Source: Chitinophagaceae bacterium (GTDB taxonomy: Bacteria; Bacteroidota; Bacteroidia; Chitinophagales; Chitinophagaceae). From it: a stretch of 5,992 bases of DNA. Made by a program: the position numbers and the translations under genes. Positions 1 through 4,863 of the stretch are shown here, piece after piece. The stretch is taken from contig PMUF01000177.1 of the NCBI GenBank assembly GCA_003167015.1, positions 1 through 5,992 of the forward strand, written 5' to 3'. Each line of letters starts with the position of its first letter. The first letter of the stretch is position 1. The notes beneath the pieces are model-generated. The model was given only the letters and a program-made list of their open reading frames with translations. It ran no database searches and was not told the origin of the DNA.

Positions 1-381
1 GGCAGCGTTTCCGGCAGACAGATACTCGCTTATCGGGATTCCCTGCTGAAGTATACGAAGGATACCATCGTCTTTATCGACGGAGATACCCTCCTCATCA
101 AACCTTTTGTCCCCATTGAAGTATACAAGGTGTCAGCGTACGTGTTCACCGGAAAATATGGCAATATCCACGTGTCCCTGCCCGAAGCGGTTAAAAAACA
201 TTATGCCATCAGGTTCTTCGATGAAACCAACAAACTGCTGTTCGAGCTGACCGAGATCAAAGACACCTTCCTCATCCTGGACAAGACCAATTTCCAGCAT
301 GCCGGATGGTTCCGGTTCGAACTCTATGACGGAGATGTGTTGAAGGAAAAAAATAAATTCTTTATTCCGAAGGAGTTTTAA
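1..381 (+). CDS. C-terminal part of an unrecognised protein (5' end outside window)
   Basis: The reading frame is open from the first base to a TAA at 379-381, so 126 C-terminal residues are visible and the start lies upstream. An internal GTG at 130 is not a credible start because the frame continues upstream with coding-like sequence (DTIVFIDGDTLLIKPFVPIE). The visible part alternates hydrophobic and polar residues as in a beta-rich fold. It has no membrane segment and no catalytic motif that I recognise. The C-terminal half (HYAIRFFDE, FLILDKTNF, GWFRFELYDGD, FFIPKEF) reads like the strands of a small beta-sandwich. Base composition matches the GC-richer housekeeping genes here, unlike the AT-rich higBA that follows. 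Function is unknown to me; the coding call itself is fairly secure. Confidence 0.75.
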   Translation, partial: GSVSGRQILAYRDSLLKYTKDTIVFIDGDTLLIKPFVPIEVYKVSAYVFTGKYGNIHVSLPEAVKKHYAIRFFDETNKLLFELTEIKDTFLILDKTNFQHAGWFRFELYDGDVLKEKNKFFIPKEF

Positions 382-451
382 GGCCGGGGCGCACGCCATC
401 GTCCTACGCCATTGATCGGCATCACGCGCTCACCTCGCGAAAATCTCAATA

Positions 452-488
452 TTTTAGGCATTCTAAATATTATTTAGAAATTCTAAAT
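452..488. promoter_or_regulatory. Probable higBA operator: two palindromes 20 bp apart
   Basis: Two copies of TTTAG-N5-CTAAA lie at 453-467 and 473-487. The second extends to a perfect ATTTAGAA-A-TTCTAAAT palindrome (472-488). The copies are offset by exactly 20 bp, about two helical turns, so both would face the same side of the DNA. The inner half-sites also form TTCTAAAT-ATT-ATTTAGAA (461-479). The array ends 10 bp before the -7 element at 498 and covers where the -33 region should be. HigA-type antitoxins commonly repress their own operon, so binding by the HigA here is the natural inference. Confidence 0.65.
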
Positions 489-497
489 TACTTTTAT

Positions 498-505
498 TAC
501 CTTTG
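498..505 (+). promoter_or_regulatory. Bacteroidota-type -7 element for higBA
   Basis: TACCTTTG matches the TAnnTTTG -7 consensus of the Bacteroidota primary sigma factor. It lies 19 bp before the higB ATG (525), so the leader would be only about 12 nt. No clear TTTG is visible at the expected -33 position, which is occupied by the palindromic operator-like repeats. Confidence 0.6.
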
Positions 506-524
506 TTTAATATCCTTTGATCTT

Positions 525-818
525 ATGGTAGTTATAAGCTATGGTACCCTGCGGGAGTTTTATGAAGAATACCCGGATTCAGAGGATGCTTTAAATAACT
601 GGTATCGGGCTACCTTGGCGGCGGATTGGAGTAATTTTCATGAAATGAAGACGATATTTAACTCTGTTGATGCAGTGGGTAATGATCGCTTCGTATTCAG
701 TATTCGGGGTAATAACTATCGATTAGTGGCCATGATATTTTTTGATATTCGAACTGTATTTATCCGATTTATTGGTTTGCATAAAGAATATGATAAGATT
801 GATTGCGCAACGATATAA
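525..818 (+). CDS. higB: HigB-family toxin of a type II toxin-antitoxin module
   Basis: A 97-residue protein with the hallmarks of the HigB toxin family, whose members are RelE-like mRNA interferases that cleave mRNA, usually on the ribosome. Visible signatures are the N-terminal VISYGTLREFYEEYPDSE, the central DWSNFHEMK, the VGNDRFVFSIRGNNYRL strand (51-67) and the C-terminal FIRFIGLHKEYDKID (79-93). These are the most conserved parts of this family, and the length is typical. The ATG at 525 is supported by a -7 element 19 bp upstream and by family-like sequence from the first residues. The toxin precedes its antitoxin, the usual order for higBA. It is clearly more AT-rich than the flanking genes, which suggests horizontal acquisition. 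Its toxicity is inferred from the family, not shown. Confidence 0.92.
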   Translation: MVVISYGTLREFYEEYPDSEDALNNWYRATLAADWSNFHEMKTIFNSVDAVGNDRFVFSIRGNNYRLVAMIFFDIRTVFIRFIGLHKEYDKIDCATI

Positions 819-868
819 AAACACATATTGCTCTCCGAAATATAGTTTGCAAAGTAAAAGCGTAAAAA

Positions 869-1243
869 ATGGCAACTTCGAAAAAAATTTCAAATGAAGC
901 GGATTACAAATCTGTAATGGGCAAGATTAATACGCTGATGTCTAAAGGCAGCGAAAACTTGTCCAAAACCCAACTTGCTGAAATTCGAAAATTGGCCCTT
1001 GAAGCACAGGACTACGAGCAAAGAAAGTTTACCATTGCCCCTCCAACTACATTGGCCGGAATTATTGAAATGAAAATGTATGAAATGCGGCTAAAACAAA
1101 AGGATCTCGCCCGAAAGTTAAAGGTGAGCGACACAAAGCTTTCTCTGATTATGAACGGAAAACAAAAGCCGGACATTGCATTTTTAAAGGCTGTCCATAC
1201 ACAACTTCATGTAAACGGTGATTTTCTTCTTAATGCATTATAA
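869..1243 (+). CDS. higA: HigA-type antitoxin, XRE-family helix-turn-helix protein
   Basis: A 124-residue protein starting 50 bp after higB. Its C-terminal half carries a lambda-repressor-like helix-turn-helix at about residues 76-100 (KQKDLARKLKVSDTKLSLIM followed by NGKQKP), typical of HigA antitoxins, which bind the toxin and repress the operon. The N-terminal 55 residues are helical and charged and probably contact or cap the toxin. The ATG at 869 follows an A-rich stretch (GTAAAA) rather than a Shine-Dalgarno, as is usual in Bacteroidota. It is probably co-transcribed with higB; I see no convincing separate promoter. The TAA stop shares the hexamer TTATAA with the stop of the converging lipB. 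The operator at 452-488 is its likely target. Confidence 0.9.
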   Translation: MATSKKISNEADYKSVMGKINTLMSKGSENLSKTQLAEIRKLALEAQDYEQRKFTIAPPTTLAGIIEMKMYEMRLKQKDLARKLKVSDTKLSLIMNGKQKPDIAFLKAVHTQLHVNGDFLLNAL

Positions 1244-2002
1244 CTCATTTCCCACCACTTCTACGCCGAATACCGCCCCGAACCGCCGCAGCCATTTGGC
1301 TTTCACTTCTCCCATATCGACGGCCCCGCCCAATTCTTTCTCCATCGAAGTGACCTGCTTATGCTGAATGCCACAGGGAATAATGTCTCCGAACCAGGAA
1401 AGATCCGTATTCACATTCAGTGCAAAGCCATGCATGGTGATCCAGCGGCTGCAACGTACGCCGATGGCGCAGATCTTCCGCTCGCGACCCTTTACACCCG
1501 GCTCGATCCATACTCCCGTCTCTCCGGGCGACCGATCCCCCCGGATACCATATTCACCCAACACTTGAATGGTCACCTCTTCCAGGTTACGCAGGTAGAG
1601 CCCGATGTCGGTATAAAATTTTTCCAGGTCCAGGATGGGATAACCCACCAACTGTCCCGGCCCATGATACGTAATATCGCCGCCCCGGTTCGTGCGGAAG
1701 AACTGTACCCCCCTTTCCCGCATCCGCTGCTCCCCGATCAATATATTCTCCATATGCCCGCTCTTGCCCAGCGTATAAACCGGCGGATGCTCCACCAATA
1801 ACAAATGATGCGCAGTGCCAATATTCTGCGCCCGTCCGCTATTCGCCGCACCCTGCTCCTGCAGGCCTTCCGTCGCCGCAGCTTCCGCCAGTTGCCTCGC
1901 CTCCGTCTTGATCCGCACATTCTCCCGCAACAGCGCCTCCTGGTAGTCCCAGGCAGCCTGGTACTCCATCTGCCCCAGATCTTGAAAAACAACTTTTTGC
2001 AT
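1238..2002 (-). CDS. lipB: Lipoyl(octanoyl) transferase LipB
   Basis: Transfers the octanoyl group from acyl carrier protein to a lysine of lipoate-dependent proteins (2-oxoacid dehydrogenase E2 subunits, glycine cleavage H protein), the first step of endogenous lipoate synthesis in the cytoplasm. Visible hallmarks are EHPPVYTLGKSG (71-82), NRGGDITYHGPGQLVGYPI (105-123), the KICAIGV segment with the active-site Lys176, and IPCGI with catalytic Cys210. The product is 254 residues from the ATG at 2002. An upstream ATG at 2053 is possible, but a -7 element (2033-2026) would then lie inside the gene, and LipB homology starts at MQKVVFQDLG. Residues about 33-64 form an Ala/Glu/Gln-rich insertion before HHLLLVEHP that seems longer than usual; the active site is intact. 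It ends tail-to-tail with higA, sharing 6 bp. Confidence 0.95.
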   Translation of the reverse strand: MQKVVFQDLGQMEYQAAWDYQEALLRENVRIKTEARQLAEAAATEGLQEQGAANSGRAQNIGTAHHLLLVEHPPVYTLGKSGHMENILIGEQRMRERGVQFFRTNRGGDITYHGPGQLVGYPILDLEKFYTDIGLYLRNLEEVTIQVLGEYGIRGDRSPGETGVWIEPGVKGRERKICAIGVRCSRWITMHGFALNVNTDLSWFGDIIPCGIQHKQVTSMEKELGGAVDMGEVKAKWLRRFGAVFGVEVVGNEL

Positions 2003-2025
2003 ATTCTTTGCGCTCCGCATTCTCA

Positions 2026-2033
2026 CAAAGGTA
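2026..2033 (-). promoter_or_regulatory. -7 element for lipB
   Basis: On the minus strand this reads TACCTTTG, matching TAnnTTTG. It lies 23 bp upstream of the ATG at 2002, which supports that start over the in-frame ATG at 2053. No strong -33 TTTG is evident. Confidence 0.5.
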
Positions 2034-2036
2034 CAG

Positions 2037-2044
2037 TAACTTTG
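2037..2044 (+). promoter_or_regulatory. -7 element for the pseudouridine synthase gene
   Basis: TAACTTTG matches TAnnTTTG, 14 bp before the ATG at 2059. It sits only 3 bp from the oppositely oriented lipB -7 element, so the two promoters overlap head to head and polymerase may not be able to occupy both at once. Confidence 0.5.
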
Positions 2045-2058
2045 CATAAACATCGATT

Positions 2059-3180
2059 ATGCAGAGAGGACAGCACCAGGACAAGTCACTACAGCACCAG
2101 GACAAGTCGGATGAAAGCGTGCCCGCCGATGGATCGGAAGAATTCTATGAACGGCTAAACCTGACAGTCGACAAGGGACAAGCGCCATTACGCATCGACA
2201 AATTCCTGGTCCAGCGTATCGAGAACGCATCCCGGAACAAAATCCAGCAAGCCCTCGAGGCCGGCATGGTCCTCGTCAACAACAAACAGGTACAGCCCAA
2301 CTATAAGATCCGCCCCCTCGACGAGATCATCGTCTACTCTGACAAAGAAACACCCGGCGAAGAGATCGTCCCCGAACAGATGCCCCTGAATATTTATTAT
2401 GAAGATGATGAAGTCATGATCATCAATAAGCCCCCCGGGTTGGTCGTCCATCCCGCCAGCGGTAACTATTCCGGTACCCTCATCAATGGCGTCGCGTGGT
2501 ATTTACAGCAAAAGAACAGCGGGATCAGCGAGCAAAACCTTCCCCGCTTCGGGCTCGTGCACCGGATCGATAAGAATACCAGCGGACTGATGGTGCTGGC
2601 CAAGACGGAAAAGGCTGTCCGCAGTCTGGCCAAACAATTTTTTGATCACACAGTCCGTCGTCAGTATATGGCATTGGTATGGGGGGACTTGGTGGAAGAC
2701 AGCGGCACCATCGTGGCACATGTGGGCCGTCATCAGCGCTTTCGCAAACTATTCGACGCCTATCCCGAGGGAGACCACGGTAAAGAGGCCATTACGCATT
2801 ACAAGGTATTGGAAAGGTTCGGCTATGTCACGCTCGTCCAATGTGTGCTGGAGACCGGCCGCACCCACCAGATCCGCGTGCATATGCAGCATATCGGCCA
2901 TCCGCTGTTCAACGATGACACCTACGGCGGCGACAAGATCGTCAAGGGTACGGTCTTCAGTAAATACAGGCAATTCGTGGACAATTGCTTTGCCTTATGC
3001 CCCCGCCATGCCCTGCATGCGAAAACCATCGGCTTCATCCATCCCGGTACGGGACAGGAGGTGATATTCGAGAGCGAATTACCGGAGGACATGAGATCCG
3101 TCATTGAAAAATGGCGGGACTATACGCGGGGCTCCATGGGTGGTTCTAACGCGGGAAGCTCATCTTATAATCCACGCTGA
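2059..3180 (+). CDS. rluD: RluD-type 23S rRNA pseudouridine synthase
   Basis: A 373-residue RluA-family pseudouridine synthase, which isomerises uridines in 23S rRNA. An S4 RNA-binding domain spans about 42-100 (LRIDKFLVQRI, NKIQQALEAGMVLVNNK). The catalytic domain follows, with INKPPGLVVHP (122-132), the active-site motif HRIDKNTSGLMVLAKT with catalytic Asp171, and ETGRTHQIRVHMQHIGHP (265-282). The S4 domain plus these motifs favour an RluD-like role over RluA or RluC, but exact target uridines cannot be read from sequence. The first 30 residues are a hydrophilic extension containing a duplicated HQDKS unit. No other in-frame ATG occurs before residue 70, so the ATG at 2059 is kept, and a -7 element precedes it. 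The Ser/Gly-rich C-terminus overlaps the end of the converging def gene by 35 bp. Confidence 0.92.
   Translation: MQRGQHQDKSLQHQDKSDESVPADGSEEFYERLNLTVDKGQAPLRIDKFLVQRIENASRNKIQQALEAGMVLVNNKQVQPNYKIRPLDEIIVYSDKETPGEEIVPEQMPLNIYYEDDEVMIINKPPGLVVHPASGNYSGTLINGVAWYLQQKNSGISEQNLPRFGLVHRIDKNTSGLMVLAKTEKAVRSLAKQFFDHTVRRQYMALVWGDLVEDSGTIVAHVGRHQRFRKLFDAYPEGDHGKEAITHYKVLERFGYVTLVQCVLETGRTHQIRVHMQHIGHPLFNDDTYGGDKIVKGTVFSKYRQFVDNCFALCPRHALHAKTIGFIHPGTGQEVIFESELPEDMRSVIEKWRDYTRGSMGGSNAGSSSYNPR
2070..2108 (+). repeat. 18-bp tandem repeat inside the 5' end of rluD
   Basis: ACAGCACCAGGACAAGTC occurs perfectly at 2070-2087 and 2091-2108, separated by ACT. The 21-bp period is seven codons, so the reading frame is kept and HQDKS is encoded twice. 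It lies in the non-conserved N-terminal extension. Confidence 0.95.
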
Positions 3181-3724
3181 TCTTCCCCCTGGTGATATCG
3201 TCCAGTTTACTTTTCAGCAGCTTGCGTTTCAGCGGCTTAAGGTAATCGATAAACAATTTACCTTCGATGTGATCGTATTCGTGGAGGATGATGCGGGCTG
3301 AAATACCATTGAAGGTCGCCGTGTGCAATTCGAAATTCTCATCTTCGAATTCCAGCGTCACTTCCTCACTGCGCAAGACGTCCTCTCTGATCTTTGGGAT
3401 ACTGAGACAACCTTCATTATAGGCCCACTCTTCACCATTGACGGCCGTGACATGCGCGTTGATAAAAACCTGTTTGATGCCTGGGCCGTCCGGGTATTTG
3501 TCTTTTTCCCCCTCTTCCAGGTTCTCGAATATCTGCCGGGAATCGACCAAAAAAAGCCGGATATCCCGGTTGATCTGAGGGGCCGCTAGTCCTACTCCGT
3601 TGCTGGAGTACATGGTCTCCCACATATCGGCTATCAGGGTAGACAGATCCGGATAGTCCGGGGTAATTTCCTTGCTCACCTGGCGAAGGATAGGAGTTCC
3701 GTAAGCAACGATTGGTAGTATCAT
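3146..3724 (-). CDS. def: Peptide deformylase
   Basis: Removes the formyl group from the N-terminal methionine of new proteins; a cytoplasmic metalloenzyme (usually Fe2+) and normally essential. All three signature motifs are visible: GVGLAAPQ (43-50), EGCLS (104-108) with the metal-binding Cys106, and HEYDH (148-152) with metal-binding His148 and His152 and catalytic Glu149. The length of 192 residues fits the family, and the segment at about 66-83 resembles the insertion seen in Bacteroidota enzymes. I chose the ATG at 3724 (MILPIVAYG) because family homology starts there and GGAAAA lies just upstream. A GTG at 3751 overlapping the ruvX stop would add nine residues and remains possible. It is the last gene of the minus-strand run from 4815 and converges on rluD. 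Confidence 0.95.
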   Translation of the reverse strand: MILPIVAYGTPILRQVSKEITPDYPDLSTLIADMWETMYSSNGVGLAAPQINRDIRLFLVDSRQIFENLEEGEKDKYPDGPGIKQVFINAHVTAVNGEEWAYNEGCLSIPKIREDVLRSEEVTLEFEDENFELHTATFNGISARIILHEYDHIEGKLFIDYLKPLKRKLLKSKLDDITRGKISVDYKMSFPR

Positions 3725-3747
3725 AGATTTTCCATTATTCGAATTTG

Positions 3748-4164
3748 TCACTGCACCGACCTCCCCAGGTATTCTTGCAGCAATATCGTCGCCGCAATTT
3801 CATCCACCAGCGCCTTGTTCCGCCGCTGTTTCTTCTTCATCCCCATATCGATCATCGCCCGGCTGGCCATTTTGGAAGTATACCGCTCATCCACCGGCAG
3901 CAGGGGGATCGAAGGAAATTCCTTTTTCAGCCGCACCATGATCTGCCGGACCAGCGGCGTAGCATGCGTATCGGTGTCGTCCCAGTTCTTTGGCTCACCA
4001 ATGAGGATCAGCTCCACCGGCTCCCTTTTAAAGTAGTCCTTCAGAAAAGGGATCAATTTCGGCGACTCGACAGTCGTGAGCCCCGTTGCAATGATCTGCA
4101 AAGGGTCCGTCACCGCCAGCCCGGTGCGCTTAAGACCATAATCTATCGCCATGATACGAGCCAT
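3748..4164 (-). CDS. ruvX: YqgF/RuvX family RNase H-like nuclease
   Basis: A 138-residue YqgF protein with an RNase H fold, annotated as a putative pre-16S rRNA nuclease or Holliday junction resolvase. The acidic active-site residues are all visible: Asp8 in MAIDYGLKRTG, Glu93 in PVDERYTSK, and Asp121 in LVDEIAATILLQEYL. The length is typical. The ATG at 4164 starts 2 bp after the TGA of the upstream PIN gene, and a TTG at 4170 overlapping that stop is a less likely alternative. It is followed by def, 23 bp from its chosen start, so translational coupling with both neighbours is likely. It has no evident promoter of its own and probably relies on the one upstream of the antitoxin gene at 4815. 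Confidence 0.92.
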   Translation of the reverse strand: MARIMAIDYGLKRTGLAVTDPLQIIATGLTTVESPKLIPFLKDYFKREPVELILIGEPKNWDDTDTHATPLVRQIMVRLKKEFPSIPLLPVDERYTSKMASRAMIDMGMKKKQRRNKALVDEIAATILLQEYLGRSVQ

Positions 4165-4166
4165 TG

Positions 4167-4604
4167 TCAATGAACCTCCACCTCATTTTGTTGCAAAAAT
4201 TCCTCCGGCGTGCAAACCGGCAGCACCGGAATGGCAGCTTTTGACAGTTCCTGGTCGCGGGTGATAAAATAATCCAGCCTGTGATGCAAAGCAGTATAAT
4301 AGGACAAAGCGTCCGGTATATCTTCCATCCTGGAATGCAGTGCATTGACAGTCGTCTCATACCCTGCATCGATCATTTGCACTTCCGCCAGCAACGCCAG
4401 CAGGATCGCCTTCGCCTGCTCCGGGCCATAGGCCAGGGTCAGGGCATGTCCGATATCCAGCACGATGGCTGCGGTAATAAACACCTGCACCCGTCCCTTG
4501 ACAGCCCATTCCATCAGCTGCCGGGCAGCGGAATAGGCCCCGGCCTGCCGCTTTAACGTAAAGTCCAGCAAGACCTCCGCATCCAGGAAGATCCTAAAGG
4601 CCAT
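4167..4604 (-). CDS. PIN-domain protein, probable VapC-like toxin
   Basis: A 145-residue PIN-domain protein, the fold of VapC-type toxins that act as Mg2+-dependent endoribonucleases, often cutting tRNA or rRNA. It begins with the first strand and acidic residue of the fold (FRIFLDAEVLLDF, Asp8 and Asp14). Further acidic candidates are Asp50, Asp98 in the DIPDALSYYTAL segment, and Asp117 in FITRD. The C-terminus VLPVCTPEEFL is typical of this PIN subgroup. The usual D-T-N after the first strand reads D-A-E here, so activity is not assured. The ATG at 4604 lies inside the upstream antitoxin gene (11-bp overlap), the usual toxin-antitoxin coupling. ruvX starts 2 bp after its stop. Toxin identity comes from family and context. 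Confidence 0.85.
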   Translation of the reverse strand: MAFRIFLDAEVLLDFTLKRQAGAYSAARQLMEWAVKGRVQVFITAAIVLDIGHALTLAYGPEQAKAILLALLAEVQMIDAGYETTVNALHSRMEDIPDALSYYTALHHRLDYFITRDQELSKAAIPVLPVCTPEEFLQQNEVEVH

Positions 4605-4815
4605 AGCCGCCTCCTTCTTTTACCGCCTCAATCCTCACCGGCGGCTCCAGCCGATCCACCAGGTCCAATATATTATTGCGCCCCACCGGCTTGGTCACCG
4701 ACCGAAAATAACTCTCCACCAGTTCGGAAACGCTCATTTCCTTACTGGCCGCATAAGCCTTCATGGCCTCTAGCAATACTCCGTCAATAGTTAAATTTAA
4801 ACGTTCCTTCACCAT
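4594..4815 (-). CDS. Small antitoxin-like protein paired with the PIN protein
   Basis: A 73-residue protein resembling the small antitoxins (DUF6364-type, ribbon-helix-helix-like) found before PIN toxins in Bacteroidota. The N-terminus RLNLTIDGVLLEAMKAYA (5-22) followed by KEMSVSELVESYFRSV (25-40) fits a beta strand then two helices, the ribbon-helix-helix DNA-binding and dimerisation layout. The C-terminal 30 residues (NNILDLVDRLEPP) probably form the toxin-binding tail. The 3' end overlaps the PIN gene by 11 bp. The ATG at 4815 begins just 1 bp after a TATATTTG -7-like element, so the transcript may be nearly leaderless. An inverted repeat lies over this promoter and may be its operator. 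The exact family is inferred from pattern and position. Confidence 0.82.
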   Translation of the reverse strand: MVKERLNLTIDGVLLEAMKAYAASKEMSVSELVESYFRSVTKPVGRNNILDLVDRLEPPVRIEAVKEGGGYGL

Positions 4816-4816
4816 G

Positions 4817-4824
4817 CAAATATA
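4817..4824 (-). promoter_or_regulatory. -7 element before the antitoxin gene
   Basis: On the minus strand this reads TATATTTG, a full match to TAnnTTTG. It ends 1 bp before the ATG at 4815, placing the expected transcription start at or within the first codons. It is the only good promoter candidate seen for the antitoxin-PIN-ruvX-def run. Confidence 0.5.
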
Positions 4825-4848
4825 CGCATAAAAATAAATCGTGCGTAT
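4822..4848. promoter_or_regulatory. Inverted repeat, candidate operator of the antitoxin
   Basis: ATACGCA (4822-4828) and TGCGTAT (4842-4848) are perfect 7-bp inverted arms with a 13-nt AT-rich spacer, arms 20 bp apart. The proximal arm overlaps the -7 element. The geometry suits a dimeric or tetrameric repressor better than an RNA terminator; self-repression by the ribbon-helix-helix-like antitoxin is an inference. Confidence 0.5.
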
Positions 4849-4863
4849 TATTTTGGAATTTTG

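Noticed and set aside
382..450. Possible terminator after the first gene (GGCGCACGCC)
   Set aside because: The stem is only 3-4 bp and no T-run follows; nothing else recognisable is present in this short GC-rich stretch.
841..849. TATAGTTTG as a separate promoter for higA
   Set aside because: The spacing is TA-N3-TTTG, not TA-N2-TTTG, and the 50-bp gap is compatible with co-transcription from the higB promoter.
1361..1801. A 146-codon plus-strand reading frame antisense to lipB
   Set aside because: It lies wholly opposite lipB, which carries every catalytic motif of its family; the antisense translation shows no domain and is an effect of GC-rich codon use.
3745..4173. A 142-codon plus-strand reading frame opposite ruvX
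   Set aside because: It mirrors ruvX almost exactly, and the translation is rich in His, Arg and Pro without any motif, as expected for a shadow frame.
4822..4848. The inverted repeat as an intrinsic terminator of the UbiA-like gene
   Set aside because: Seven-bp arms with a 13-nt loop make a weak hairpin, no T-run follows it, and it overlaps a promoter element, so an operator fits better.
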